From positions 1 to 64,000 of the forward strand of contig CAKOYD010000004.1 in assembly GCA_934130545.1 (NCBI GenBank): a stretch of 64,000 bases of DNA. The letters run 5' to 3'. The notes below the pieces were generated by a model. It saw nothing but the letters and a program-made list of their open reading frames with translations, was not told the DNA's origin and searched no databases. How positions within the stretch are numbered: position 1 is the stretch's first letter; each line of letters begins with the position of its first letter. This DNA is from an uncultured Bacilli bacterium. Its GTDB lineage: Bacteria > Bacillota_I > Bacilli_A > RF39 > UBA660. The position numbers were made by a program, and so were the translations under genes. Of the stretch, positions 8,666 through 17,923 are shown one piece after another.

Positions 8666-10439
8666 ATTTGTATTTATCTTTTAATCTCTTTATCTCATCT
8701 TTATAATTGCTCTTCAAAAAATAATCAACAAACGAATAATCGTCAACATAATGTTTTTTTATAGATTCTTTATCTTTACTAAGCATTACAATTTTTATTA
8801 AATTATCTAATTCTAATTTATCTATTTCTTCAATTAAATTAACCGCAGCTATATCTTTCATTTCATCGTCTAATAACACAATATCGTATTTATCTTTAGA
8901 AGTTAACCTATCCATGCAATCATTTTCATGCATTATCGAAACAACATCAAAATTATTTTTCTTTAATTCATTTGAAACCATTGTTAATTCTTTATAATCA
9001 TCATTAACTACCAATACTTTCTTCTTATTAGAATATTTTAAAACTATCTTATCTAGTTTTTCACTATTAGTATCCATATCAACAAACTGCTCTAACACAA
9101 TTTTAAATGTCATAACATCTTCGTCAACTGAAATCAACATTATTCCACCTAATAAATCAACTAATTTTTTAACATTCTTTAAATCAATATGCATATTATC
9201 AATTTCATCTATATCTTTATAAGTAGTTTCCATCTCACTACCAAGAATAGTATTTATATAACTTAAATCATAATTACATAAATTAGTCTGTATAGTAAAT
9301 ATTAATCTACACATATCATTCTTAGTAATAGCGTAAATATCTAAATCAACTAATCCGTCCTGTCTATTTATATTCTTATTTAAAATAAGTGAGCAAATAA
9401 TTTGCTTTAATCTAGTCGAATCACCAAACAATCTATCCGGAATAGCATCACTTATACTATATTTTAGATTCATAGTATTATTTTTACTCTTAGATATATA
9501 TATAATTTGATTAAATAAATTATATATATTATAAGAAACATTACTTATTTTTATTTTTCTTTTATCAAAATTAGAAATATTATATATTTTTTCAATAGAA
9601 TTATTAACATCGTTAGATAACTGTGATATATCACTGGCTATTTTATCTTTATCATGAGAACTATGTGTAACCAATATTTGATCACTATATAGTTTTATCT
9701 TTTTAATCGGATTTCTTATATCTTCAGATACTTTAAACAATATATTAGTTCTAGAAACAAAACCTTCTTCTACCAATTCTCTATTTTTCATATATTCTTC
9801 AAGCATTTTTAAGTCAGGATTTTCTATTGTTTGATACATAATAAATAAAACGTAAAAATGCAAACAAGTAACCAATGTTATAGAGGGATAAAATAATTGA
9901 ATTAAGCCAAATAATGAACCAATTGTAATCAATAATATTAAGGGGACAGTCTTAGAAATCTTATTTTTATCAAAATATTTAAGCAAAAGGAAAATCCAAC
10001 TGCAAGTTGATAATCCTGTTACAAAATATGTATAATTAACTGCACTTCCTGTTGCATACCCATACTCAATTGAAATAGGAATAAGACTTGAAATAATTGC
10101 CAAGATGCTAAAAGTAAAAGTTGAAATTTTATAATATTTTGTATATCTTTCTTTATCATTAATGCAATATAACAAAACATATATGTAAAAAACAGCAAAG
10201 AACATTATTATATAAATCAAATAAATCTTAGTAAAAATATAAACAAAATAATTAGAGATATCAAATATTAAAATAAGTACCTTAGTAATTATTTCTATAA
10301 GTAATCCAATTAGATTAACAATTAATAAGATAGAAAATATCTTTGTTTCAGATGTTTTTACATGCTTCTTAACAAAAAATAAAATATTTAATGTCAAAGA
10401 AAATACAAAAGTTAAAACCAATAACCATAGCATAATCAT
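8664..10439 (-). CDS. Degenerate hybrid sensor-kinase-like protein with receiver domain
   Basis: A 591-residue protein with seven to eight N-terminal membrane helices (about 1-215), a kinase-like middle (about 230-460) and a receiver domain (about 475-590). The phosphorylation-helix motif, usually S-H-E-I-R-T-P, reads S-E-D-I-R-N-P, so the histidine is missing; the nucleotide-binding glycine motifs are also not recognisable. The receiver keeps an acidic pair in VLVVNDD and the aspartate in IVLLDDEM. It is probably a signalling scaffold or pseudokinase rather than an autokinase. ATG 10439 is preferred because GGAG is nine bases before it; the earlier TTG abuts the site. The AMP-binding ligase gene lies just upstream. 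Confidence 0.72.
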   Translation of the reverse strand: MIMLWLLVLTFVFSLTLNILFFVKKHVKTSETKIFSILLIVNLIGLLIEIITKVLILIFDISNYFVYIFTKIYLIYIIMFFAVFYIYVLLYCINDKERYTKYYKISTFTFSILAIISSLIPISIEYGYATGSAVNYTYFVTGLSTCSWIFLLLKYFDKNKISKTVPLILLITIGSLFGLIQLFYPSITLVTCLHFYVLFIMYQTIENPDLKMLEEYMKNRELVEEGFVSRTNILFKVSEDIRNPIKKIKLYSDQILVTHSSHDKDKIASDISQLSNDVNNSIEKIYNISNFDKRKIKISNVSYNIYNLFNQIIYISKSKNNTMNLKYSISDAIPDRLFGDSTRLKQIICSLILNKNINRQDGLVDLDIYAITKNDMCRLIFTIQTNLCNYDLSYINTILGSEMETTYKDIDEIDNMHIDLKNVKKLVDLLGGIMLISVDEDVMTFKIVLEQFVDMDTNSEKLDKIVLKYSNKKKVLVVNDDYKELTMVSNELKKNNFDVVSIMHENDCMDRLTSKDKYDIVLLDDEMKDIAAVNLIEEIDKLELDNLIKIVMLSKDKESIKKHYVDDYSFVDYFLKSNYKDEIKRLKDKYK

Positions 10440-10468
10440 TACTACCAACTCCTATTATAATTCTAACA

Positions 10469-10500
10469 CAAAAAAATGAGAAATTACATTTTTTTCTCAT
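10469..10500 (-). terminator. Terminator after the AMP-binding ligase gene
   Basis: Minus-strand hairpin ATGAGAAA / TTTCTCAT followed by seven T residues, overlapping the last codons of the ligase gene. Confidence 0.7.
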
Positions 10501-12457
10501 CTTTTACCATTTTTCTACTTCTTCCCTTACTCTCAGTAAGTTTCAAATAATTATTATCTGCTTTTTCATTAGCTAACGCTATTAAATCTGTCTTACCACT
10601 ACCTGCAACTGGAAAACCTTCTTCAAAAGTTCTCACCCTTAAATACATATTATCAATAACTGAACTATCAATCTTCCCGTCAAGCCTTAATCTTATATCT
10701 GTTGCCAATTGTTCAATTGTTTTAGTTGAATTAGGCTGCTTTTCAACATGACAAACAAGAATCTCATTACCATCAACATCAAATGTTTTAACAATAAATG
10801 AGTCCATTATATTTTTAGTATCAAGTTGAATTAAATCATTAATAATATAAGGTGGAATAACCTCTCCGTTCTTCATAATAATATCGTTCCCTGGTCTATC
10901 TAGCATTCTAAAAGTACCAAATTCATCGTAATAAGAAGGAGTACCCGTGCTTAGCATCTTTACTCCATCATTAGCAATAACAGTTTTTCCAATATTAAAT
11001 TCTTCATTTACATAACCAATATGATTAGTAGGAGCATCAACACAAAGCATACCTCTTTCATATACATCACATTCACTGCCATCACTTCTTAATACTCTAG
11101 CATCTGCTAATCCAATTGACATCAAACCAATATGCTTCTTTTTTATTAAATAATTAAATTTCTTTTCTTGAAGACTTTTAAAAAGTGTTACTAAAAAACC
11201 ACCATTCTCTGTTGTTCCACCTGCAATAGAAACTTTAACAGGTGCAAAAGGAAATGGTAATTTAGCAATTCCATATTTATGTTCTCTAGAAACAATATTT
11301 AAATATTTCTCTAATCCAGGGGATAATTCTTGACCTGCAACACAAACACAAACACGATATGTCATTTTTATCGAAGTCCAATTAGGATTTTTATCTAATA
11401 ATTTTGCAACATATTTTTCATATTCCGGTGTTTCTACTGTATAATTTGGTTTATTAATTAGTAATGAATAAGGATAAAAATTCATATCATAATATGGTTC
11501 ACAAATAATAGTCCATCCCATATATAAAGGATCAGTATATCCGGTTGACATTACTGTTTGAGTATAACTAGGTAAATGAGCCAGTACAGATAGTTTCTTC
11601 ATAGTAGGCATTGGTGATACATCAGAACACTTAAATCTAGCAAGAGCTAAATAATTTCTATTATTATGTTTACACCCTTTAGGATATCCAGGCTTAGTCG
11701 TCCCACTTGTATAAGTTATTTGACAAGGATCATCTAAAGCCATAACTTCAACAACATTATCAGAATAATTATCACCCATATGAATAAATATATCCTGAGT
11801 TATTAACTTTTCACCATATAATTTCTTTAACAAGTCAATATTATTTTTAAAATGTCCAAATTTATCATCTATATCATGATACGGATTAAAATAATTTCCC
11901 TTAGAATCTTTTAGTAAAGAATCAGTTAACGAAAAAGCAACTATATTTTCTAATTCATCACATCTTTTAATAGCATTTTTCATCTTATCATTAATATCAT
12001 CAGATACTAAAATAGTCTTTGAATTAGTACTTTTAATAATATCAACTAAATAGTCTTCAGCAAACCACTCACCAACTATATTAGAAACAGCACCTATTAA
12101 ATTTAACGCTGTCAAACTATATATAAACTCTGGAGAATTAGAAACCATCACAGGTATCTGTTGTCCTTTAGATATTCCCATTTTTTTAAATGATTTACAG
12201 TATTTAAAAACATTACTCCAAAACTCATTGCCACTAATTTTTCTACCTCTATATTCTAAAACAACATTATTCATTCTATTCTTATTTTTTAAAAACATTT
12301 CAACTGCCCATGAATTATTATGATTTAATTCTAAATCAATTAGTGCATTTCTTGCTTTTTTAGATATTTTTTTTGAAACACTATAACTAGATATTCTCAC
12401 CTTTTTATTAACTAGCATTTCTTGTATCTGTTTATCTAAAATTTTTACTTCATCCAT
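10484..12457 (-). CDS. AMP-binding (ANL superfamily) acyl-CoA synthetase-like ligase
   Basis: A 657-residue member of the adenylate-forming ANL superfamily. The ATP-phosphate loop is clear as ITYTSGTTKPGYPKG (about 248-262); downstream are ERGMLCVDAPTNHIGY, STGTPSYYDEFGTFRMLDR (the hinge/A8 region, with D-R) and a C-terminal AGSGKTD containing the usual catalytic lysine. Such enzymes activate a carboxylate as an acyl-AMP and often pass it to CoA. Substrate and pathway cannot be read from the sequence. The start is ATG 12457, with GGGAG ten bases upstream. It lies directly upstream of the pseudokinase-like gene, but a terminator separates them. Confidence 0.82.
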   Translation of the reverse strand: MDEVKILDKQIQEMLVNKKVRISSYSVSKKISKKARNALIDLELNHNNSWAVEMFLKNKNRMNNVVLEYRGRKISGNEFWSNVFKYCKSFKKMGISKGQQIPVMVSNSPEFIYSLTALNLIGAVSNIVGEWFAEDYLVDIIKSTNSKTILVSDDINDKMKNAIKRCDELENIVAFSLTDSLLKDSKGNYFNPYHDIDDKFGHFKNNIDLLKKLYGEKLITQDIFIHMGDNYSDNVVEVMALDDPCQITYTSGTTKPGYPKGCKHNNRNYLALARFKCSDVSPMPTMKKLSVLAHLPSYTQTVMSTGYTDPLYMGWTIICEPYYDMNFYPYSLLINKPNYTVETPEYEKYVAKLLDKNPNWTSIKMTYRVCVCVAGQELSPGLEKYLNIVSREHKYGIAKLPFPFAPVKVSIAGGTTENGGFLVTLFKSLQEKKFNYLIKKKHIGLMSIGLADARVLRSDGSECDVYERGMLCVDAPTNHIGYVNEEFNIGKTVIANDGVKMLSTGTPSYYDEFGTFRMLDRPGNDIIMKNGEVIPPYIINDLIQLDTKNIMDSFIVKTFDVDGNEILVCHVEKQPNSTKTIEQLATDIRLRLDGKIDSSVIDNMYLRVRTFEEGFPVAGSGKTDLIALANEKADNNYLKLTESKGRSRKMVKDEKKM

Positions 12458-12550
12458 CAACTACACTCTCCCTCAAAACTAAAGCATATTATAACACATA
12501 ACCCGCAAAAATCAACTTTTAAACAATAATTATGCCAACCATTTATCACA

Positions 12551-12577
12551 TAAAAAGCCAAGACATTTCTATCTTGA
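12551..12577 (-). terminator. Terminator of the P-type ATPase gene
   Basis: Minus-strand hairpin CAAGA / TCTTG overlapping the TAG stop, followed by GCTTTTTATG. Confidence 0.5.
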
Positions 12578-15061
12578 CCCATAATTTCTTTTAAATATCT
12601 TAACTAGTTCATACCAAAATACCGCTATAAAAGATATAACTATTACAACTATTATATTCACTAAACTTAAACTAGTAAGTTTCAATACCTTATTAATAGG
12701 AGTATATAAAACTATCCCTATTATAACCAATAGTAATAAATTAATAATAGTAATTACTCTATCTTTAGATAATTTAATAATTGAACTAATAGCATAATCA
12801 TATTCACTAGAATTTACTTGTACTAAGAAAACATTTGCTAATACAATAATTAAAAATCCCATTGTTCTAGCTAATAATATATCTTTATCTAATACATAAT
12901 AATAAGTTCCAAAAGATGCTACAAATATTATTAAGCCCTGTAATATACTCTTAAATAATACTGACTTATCAACGATATTATCACTTATATTTCTTGGCTT
13001 TCTCTCCATTATATTTGTTTCAGCTGGTTGTCTTTCAAAAACTATTGAACAAGTTGGATCAATAATAAGTTCTAATAATACAACATGTAATGGTAATAAA
13101 AATAATTGTTCTAACCCAATATTTAGTAGTAGTCCAACTAAAGAAGATAGTGCTATTGGAATATGTATAACAAATATATAACCTATTGCTTTTTTAATAT
13201 TATCATATATTCTTCTACCATCTTCAATAGTATCAACTATCGTACTAAAATTATCATCCATTAAAACTAAATCAGCCGCCTCTCTTGATACTTCACTACC
13301 TCTTTTACCCATAGCTATACCAATTTCTGCTTGTTTTAATGCCGGAGCATCATTTACCCCATCACCTGTCATGGCCACAATTTCTCCATTAGCTTGAAAG
13401 GCTTTTACTATTCTCATCTTATGTTCCGGAATTACTCTTGAAAATATAGATACAGTTCTAACTTTCTCTTGCAACTCTTTATCACTCATTTTATTTAGCA
13501 TATCACCAGTAATAATATTGTCATAGTTATCCATACCAATACTTTTAGCAATAGCTGATGCCGTAATACCATTATCACCAGTAATCATAACAACCCTAAC
13601 ATTAGCCTTTTTACATAACTTAATATCATCAATAACAGAATCTTTAGGAGGATCTATTAACCCAACAATACCAATATATTCTAACGCATTTTCTTCTAAT
13701 TTTTCTTTTAAATCATCAACCGAATCTAACTCCTTCTTAGCAATAGCAATAACTCTCAAACCTCTTGATTGCATCAAACTTATCTCATCATTTATTTGTT
13801 TTAAATGCTTAGAATCAATATTGCATATAGCTAGAACACTCTCCGGAGATCCTTTAACAGTTAAAATAAATTTATCATTTCTACTCCAAGTACAACCCAT
13901 CATCTTTGTATCATTACTAAATGGATATTCTTTTATTTTATTACCATTAAATAAATCTTTTTTATAAATACCTAAACTCTTAGCATACTTAAACATTGCC
14001 TTCTCCATTGGATCATATGTTTCTTCTTCACAGCATAACCCCATTACTTCTGTTAACTCAGTTTTATCTTTATCTGTAATAACATCAACTACTTCCATTT
14101 GATTCTTGGTAATCGTTCCCGTTTTATCAACACACAAAACAGATACTGCCCCAAGTGTTTCAACTGCAGGCAATTTTTTTATTAAAGAATTTTTCTTAGC
14201 AAGTCTCCATGCTCCCATAGATAAAAATATCGTAAGAACAACCGGAAATTCTTCAGGTATCATAGCCATAGCTAAAGTAATACCGGATAATATACTTTCA
14301 ATTATTCTATCTTTAATTGTCATATTAGATAAATTTAAAAATGTCATTAAACCTACTAATATAAATAAACCAAATGCAATTATTGCACATACTTTAACTA
14401 ATTTATCAGTTTGTTTTTGTAGTATTGTTCTACTTTGTTTAGTTTGTGCTATATTATAACCTATTTTGCCATATTCAGTTTCATTTCCAATCTTATCAAC
14501 TTTAATAATACCTGTACCCTGAATAACTAATGTTCCTTGATAACAATAATTCTTTTTCCAATAATCATTGCTTTCATCCTTAGTATTAGTTTTCCAAACC
14601 CCTTCAGACTCTCCTGTTAAACTAGACTCATCTACTCTTAATCCACTACTTTTAATAACATATCCATCCGCAGGTATTTTAACACCTTCATAAATAAACA
14701 TAATATCTCCCGGTACTAATTCCCTACTAGATATCTCCCTCTTCTTACCATCTCTTAAAACCATTATCTTAGGTTCTGATAGATTTTTTAATGTACTTAA
14801 GGTCTTATCTGTTTTCCATTCTTGGATAATATCTATCATAATAATAGCAATTACAAATACTAACATTATTATTCCATCTCTAGGTTCCCCTAAAATAAAA
14901 TAGATAGTTGCTGCAATAAGTAATAATAGAAACATTGGTTCACAAATAATATGAATTATTTTAAAGAAAAAGTTTTCTTTCTTTCCACTTATAATTTCAT
15001 TAGTGCCATACTTTTTTCTTAATTCAACAACTTCCTCTTCCGTTAATCCTTTTTCTAACAT
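12569..15061 (-). CDS. P-type cation ATPase, probable transition-metal exporter
   Basis: An 830-residue P2-type ATPase. It shows the actuator motif LTGES (148-152), the phosphorylated aspartate in CVDKTGTITKN (D312), hinge GDGVNDAPALKQ, and eight to ten membrane helices, with PEEFPVVLT (269-277) in helix M4. It uses ATP to move a cation across the membrane. By similarity it would be called a calcium ATPase, but its leader carries an apparent NiCo riboswitch, a metal-induced RNA found on Co/Ni (and Fe2+) efflux genes, so export of such a metal is more likely. GGAAGG lies 11 bases before the ATG. Its promoter, about 190 bases upstream, is consensus. Confidence 0.9.
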   Translation of the reverse strand: MLEKGLTEEEVVELRKKYGTNEIISGKKENFFFKIIHIICEPMFLLLLIAATIYFILGEPRDGIIMLVFVIAIIMIDIIQEWKTDKTLSTLKNLSEPKIMVLRDGKKREISSRELVPGDIMFIYEGVKIPADGYVIKSSGLRVDESSLTGESEGVWKTNTKDESNDYWKKNYCYQGTLVIQGTGIIKVDKIGNETEYGKIGYNIAQTKQSRTILQKQTDKLVKVCAIIAFGLFILVGLMTFLNLSNMTIKDRIIESILSGITLAMAMIPEEFPVVLTIFLSMGAWRLAKKNSLIKKLPAVETLGAVSVLCVDKTGTITKNQMEVVDVITDKDKTELTEVMGLCCEEETYDPMEKAMFKYAKSLGIYKKDLFNGNKIKEYPFSNDTKMMGCTWSRNDKFILTVKGSPESVLAICNIDSKHLKQINDEISLMQSRGLRVIAIAKKELDSVDDLKEKLEENALEYIGIVGLIDPPKDSVIDDIKLCKKANVRVVMITGDNGITASAIAKSIGMDNYDNIITGDMLNKMSDKELQEKVRTVSIFSRVIPEHKMRIVKAFQANGEIVAMTGDGVNDAPALKQAEIGIAMGKRGSEVSREAADLVLMDDNFSTIVDTIEDGRRIYDNIKKAIGYIFVIHIPIALSSLVGLLLNIGLEQLFLLPLHVVLLELIIDPTCSIVFERQPAETNIMERKPRNISDNIVDKSVLFKSILQGLIIFVASFGTYYYVLDKDILLARTMGFLIIVLANVFLVQVNSSEYDYAISSIIKLSKDRVITIINLLLLVIIGIVLYTPINKVLKLTSLSLVNIIVVIVISFIAVFWYELVKIFKRNYGSR

Positions 15062-15090
15062 GATTTTTCATTCCTTCCTTCTAATTAACT

Positions 15091-15189
15091 AAAAAACACC
15101 CATGGAATACACTGTCCCATAGATGTTTCTAATTAACACCTATTGCATAAACGCCCGGAAATTTCTTTGAAAAATCCTGTCAGATGTAC
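15091..15189 (-). promoter_or_regulatory. NiCo (czcD) riboswitch with overlapping terminator
   Basis: The leader of the ATPase gene holds the NiCo signature in order on the minus strand: CAGG (15176-15179), CCGGGC (15153-15158), a P4 stem (15136-15143 with 15119-15126) and GGGACAG (15112-15118). P1 pairs 15181-15189 with 15107-15114 through one bulged base. A 10-bp terminator hairpin (15117-15126 with 15096-15105) followed by six T residues uses the same strands as P4 and P1, so the ligand-bound form would prevent termination: an ON switch. The class is established for Co2+/Ni2+, with later reports for Fe2+. Assigned from remembered consensus, not from a model search. Confidence 0.82.
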
Positions 15190-15249
15190 TGTAGATAACA
15201 AAAATTATTATTTATATTCTTGTTTTGCAGTGCAATTTTAGCTAACTAC

Positions 15250-15278
15250 ATTATAACTAATAATATTATATGTGTCAA
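15250..15278 (-). promoter_or_regulatory. Consensus promoter of the riboswitch-controlled ATPase gene
   Basis: Perfect TTGACA (15273-15278) and perfect TATAAT (15250-15255) on the minus strand with 17-base spacing. Such a strong promoter fits control mainly by transcription termination in the leader. Confidence 0.9.
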
Positions 15279-15318
15279 ATATTAAAAATGATAAAATAAT
15301 TATTATAACAAATATAAT

Positions 15319-15810
15319 TTAATATTTATTTCTATACTCCTCTCTTAACTTCATCCATAATCTTCCTAAATGATTCTCACCATCTCTATTCTCTCCCCAA
15401 CCCCAAAAATTATCTTTTGGAGAATCTTCAACAATATAATAATCTTTTGTCTCTAATAATTTTTTTAATACATATGGATTTTGTTCTACCTTAAGTCTAA
15501 GTAATTCTTCCATAATATCTAACTGTTTTATTTCCCAGTCATCTCTTTGTTTATCAATATTTAAATATGCTATCTTCTGAGCCTCATGAGCCGAATGTGA
15601 GTGTTTAATCATCTCTACTAGTTCATCATCACTACCTATAAATCTTGCTGTTTGAAAAGCCTCTTCTAATGAAGAATATAGATACCCATTCCATTCTACT
15701 TTAAAAGAAGAAAAATTATCTAATGGATAAAACTCTCTCGGATAAAACCCAATAACATCATCAAACTTTTCTCTCAACCATAAATCCCTATATTGACCTA
15801 ATTTAATCAT
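15319..15810 (-). CDS. NADAR-family protein (DUF1768/RibX-like)
   Basis: A 163-residue NADAR-family protein (PF08719). Family blocks are visible in order: FYPREFYPLDNFSSF, the SSLEEAFQTARF helix, HSAHEAQKIA, and the C-terminal SPKDNFWGWGENRDG with NHLGRLWMKLRE. Members are N-glycosidases; some cleave early riboflavin intermediates and others remove ADP-ribose from DNA guanines as antitoxins to DarT. No DarT-like gene is adjacent here. The ATG at 15810 has a weak GAAGGTAG site. The WYL-type regulator lies 58 bases upstream in the same direction and may control it. Confidence 0.88.
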   Translation of the reverse strand: MIKLGQYRDLWLREKFDDVIGFYPREFYPLDNFSSFKVEWNGYLYSSLEEAFQTARFIGSDDELVEMIKHSHSAHEAQKIAYLNIDKQRDDWEIKQLDIMEELLRLKVEQNPYVLKKLLETKDYYIVEDSPKDNFWGWGENRDGENHLGRLWMKLREEYRNKY

Positions 15811-15868
15811 ATATCTACCTTCTTTCTAAAATAAATATAATCTATATATAGGAACTATTTATGTCACA

Positions 15869-16345
15869 TTAAAATTTTTCATCTAAAACATCTAACTTAC
15901 TTATTCTCTTTAAATAAAAATGTCTTATCTCTTGTTTATTCTCGCAAAAAGCTGCAACACCCCATTCATTATCTAATACTATTATTTCATAAGGTCTTAT
16001 AACTCTCTTTGTCATCTTATCATGTTCTTTAGAATAATACTCTATATAACACTTATTTCTATTATTAATTGATTTACTAATTAAATTAAAATATTCTTTA
16101 TTATCAATTGGTATTGATTTTGACTTATCCATATTATCAGGTAATTTAATATCTTGATTTAAATAATATCCTCCATAACGACCTCTTATAGATTCAATAT
16201 AAATACCAGCAAGTTCTAATTCATTTTTATATTCTCTAATCATTCTTGGTGATACTTCTATTATATTAGATAATTCATTAATACTATATTTTTTACCATT
16301 CTGTAATAATCTTAATAGCATTATTGTATTAGATAATTTAGTCAT
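15869..16345 (-). CDS. HTH/WYL-domain transcriptional regulator (short form)
   Basis: A 158-residue regulator with an N-terminal winged helix of the HTH_11/DeoR type (about 1-55: LLRLLQNGKKYSINELSNII, SPRMIREYKNELELAGIYIE) and a C-terminal half resembling a WYL domain (about 88-155: CYIEYYSKEHD, RPYEIIVLDNEWGVAAFCE, IRHFYLKRISKLDVLDEKF). WYL regulators usually have about 300 residues; this one joins the two domains directly. WYL domains bind nucleotides or nucleic acid and are common in defence and DNA-damage loci. It is upstream of the NADAR gene, in the same orientation. Confidence 0.78.
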   Translation of the reverse strand: MTKLSNTIMLLRLLQNGKKYSINELSNIIEVSPRMIREYKNELELAGIYIESIRGRYGGYYLNQDIKLPDNMDKSKSIPIDNKEYFNLISKSINNRNKCYIEYYSKEHDKMTKRVIRPYEIIVLDNEWGVAAFCENKQEIRHFYLKRISKLDVLDEKF

Positions 16346-16564
16346 ATATTCATCAACTCTCTTAATTACATTATATCATATCAAAAATCTACACTCATAA
16401 CAAAATACATCTTTTTCTAACCACACAACTCATTTTTATTTTTAAATGAATGTATTCTTCTTTACTTGTTTAATTATTCCACTAATTTTACTTCATTTTG
16501 CACATATTTATACATTTATTATAGCATCCTTTATGTTATAATATCTAACAAAGGAAGATTACTT

Positions 16565-17350
16565 ATGACAAAAGACGAACTAGAAATATTAAAAAAAGAT
16601 ATTAAAGAAATTAAAATAGAAAACATTCTAGCTAAAATAATGATGTACAAAGAATATATATCTTTTCTTATTACTATTTTAATAAGAAAAGGACTATCTA
16701 ATAATTACTTAGAAGAATTAATTAAAATTAAAGATGAATATATGGCTATTCTAAGTGAAGAAAATAAGCTATTAAATATAATACTAAAAAATGGTATTAA
16801 TAAAGACATAACCTCTATTGATGATTTAATTGGTAAATTAAATGATTTAGCGGATACTACTATTACCTATTATTATAGCTTATTAGATGATATTGAAAAA
16901 GAAATAGAGTTTAATAGAAGTTATCCATATAGACGTCTTCCCAAAAACTTTAAAACTTTAATTGAAACTGATGAATTTAAACTAATGACTCATGGGCTTA
17001 ATCTAACAATTGAAGATATCAAAAAATATTTAGGATACGATGATGACTTTTGGAGTTATATTCAAGATAAAACTAAAATTATTAAAGATCCTTATTTAGA
17101 TTATGATTTAAAAATGCACTACTACGGTGTTTGGTATGAATTTAATGAAAACAAAGAATTAACAAAACTAATTATATGTATACCTGAAATAGTAGATTTA
17201 AAAACTGCTCAAATTGCTATCCATGAGTTTAGACATGCCCATGACATTTATACCGGTAAAATACAAGAAGACTCTATACTAGAAGACATTGCTAAACAAG
17301 AAGAAGATAAGTTCAAAACAAATTATTTAAAGAAAAAAATTAAGATATAA
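16565..17350 (+). CDS. Unknown protein with HExxH motif (putative metallopeptidase)
   Basis: A 261-residue protein that I do not recognise. The first ~125 residues are helical and charged, likely coiled coil. The C-terminal part holds AQIAIHEFRHAHDIYTGK, with HEFRH at 220-224 fitting the zinc-binding HExxH of gluzincin-type peptidases; glutamates downstream (ILEDIAKQEEDKF) could give a third ligand. No signal peptide or membrane helix is seen. Start ATG 16565 follows AAAGGAAG; a longer in-frame extension has no site. TATAAT at 16537-16542 may be the -10. It stands alone on the plus strand, followed by its own terminator. Confidence 0.6.
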   Translation: MTKDELEILKKDIKEIKIENILAKIMMYKEYISFLITILIRKGLSNNYLEELIKIKDEYMAILSEENKLLNIILKNGINKDITSIDDLIGKLNDLADTTITYYYSLLDDIEKEIEFNRSYPYRRLPKNFKTLIETDEFKLMTHGLNLTIEDIKKYLGYDDDFWSYIQDKTKIIKDPYLDYDLKMHYYGVWYEFNENKELTKLIICIPEIVDLKTAQIAIHEFRHAHDIYTGKIQEDSILEDIAKQEEDKFKTNYLKKKIKI

Positions 17351-17369
17351 TTTGCTATCTTAATTTTTT
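17333..17369 (+). terminator. Terminator of the HExxH gene
   Basis: Inverted repeat AAATTAAGATA / TATCTTAATTT overlapping the stop codon, followed by T residues. Confidence 0.65.
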
Positions 17370-17380
17370 ATATTTTAAAC

Positions 17381-17414
17381 AAAAAAGAAAACTTCAGTCC
17401 ATAATGAAGTCTTC
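17381..17414 (-). terminator. Terminator of the small exported-protein gene
   Basis: Ten-bp stem GAAGACTTCA / TGAAGTTTTC on the minus strand followed by TTTTTTGTTT. Confidence 0.8.
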
Positions 17415-17428
17415 CTAAAATAAAAATA

Positions 17429-17923
17429 TTAACTATCTCTGCATATAGGCTCCTGTACTTGTTCTAAACCTACCTTATCAGTTTTCTTAACCCCAAGTAA
17501 TACCTTTAAACTAGTATCACTTTTAATAGAATTCAAAAAACTAATTCTATCTCTAACATCTTCCATATCATTAACTATTCCATTACCATATAAAGTATAA
17601 GTAAATTCATAAAACTTATTTACTTCTAAATTCTTTTTTATTTCTGGACTAATTTTATGGGTAAAACAATTATGATCTTGATAAGCATCTAATACAATAT
17701 AAGACTCTTCTGGTACTTCTGCTATATAATTCTCTAATAAATTTACTACTCTATATGTTTTAGTAAATGAACAATCATAATATAATTCTTTATTACTATT
17801 AGTATTATCTATATTATTCTCTTTATCCAGTAAAGTTGTAGTACTTCTCATATAAATAATATATCCTCCTAATAATAATACAAATACAGAAAGAAAACAA
17901 ACTATATACTTATAATATTTCAT
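17429..17923 (-). CDS. Small membrane-anchored or secreted protein, unknown
   Basis: A 164-residue protein with one N-terminal hydrophobic helix (about 5-27, YIVCFLSVFVLLLGGYIIYM) and no lipobox, so it is probably a signal anchor with the rest outside. The outer part has three cysteines (in YYDCSFTKTYR, DHNCFTHK and EPICRDS) and no motif I recognise. The start ATG at 17923 follows GGTGAT, a good site. It has its own strong terminator and lies between the HExxH gene, which faces it, and the group II intron remnant. Function unknown. Confidence 0.6.
   Translation of the reverse strand: MKYYKYIVCFLSVFVLLLGGYIIYMRSTTTLLDKENNIDNTNSNKELYYDCSFTKTYRVVNLLENYIAEVPEESYIVLDAYQDHNCFTHKISPEIKKNLEVNKFYEFTYTLYGNGIVNDMEDVRDRISFLNSIKSDTSLKVLLGVKKTDKVGLEQVQEPICRDS

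Noticed and set aside
14106..14459. Plus-strand 117-residue frame inside the P-type ATPase gene
   Set aside because: It is antisense to the conserved phosphorylation region of the ATPase and has no start signal.
12569..15061. Calcium-transporting ATPase name
   Set aside because: Family similarity alone cannot decide the ion, and the leader riboswitch argues for a transition metal.
15062..15250. yybP-ykoY manganese or Mg2+ riboswitch before the P-type ATPase
   Set aside because: The Mn and Mg aptamer signatures are absent; CCGGGC and GGGACAG in order fit the NiCo class.
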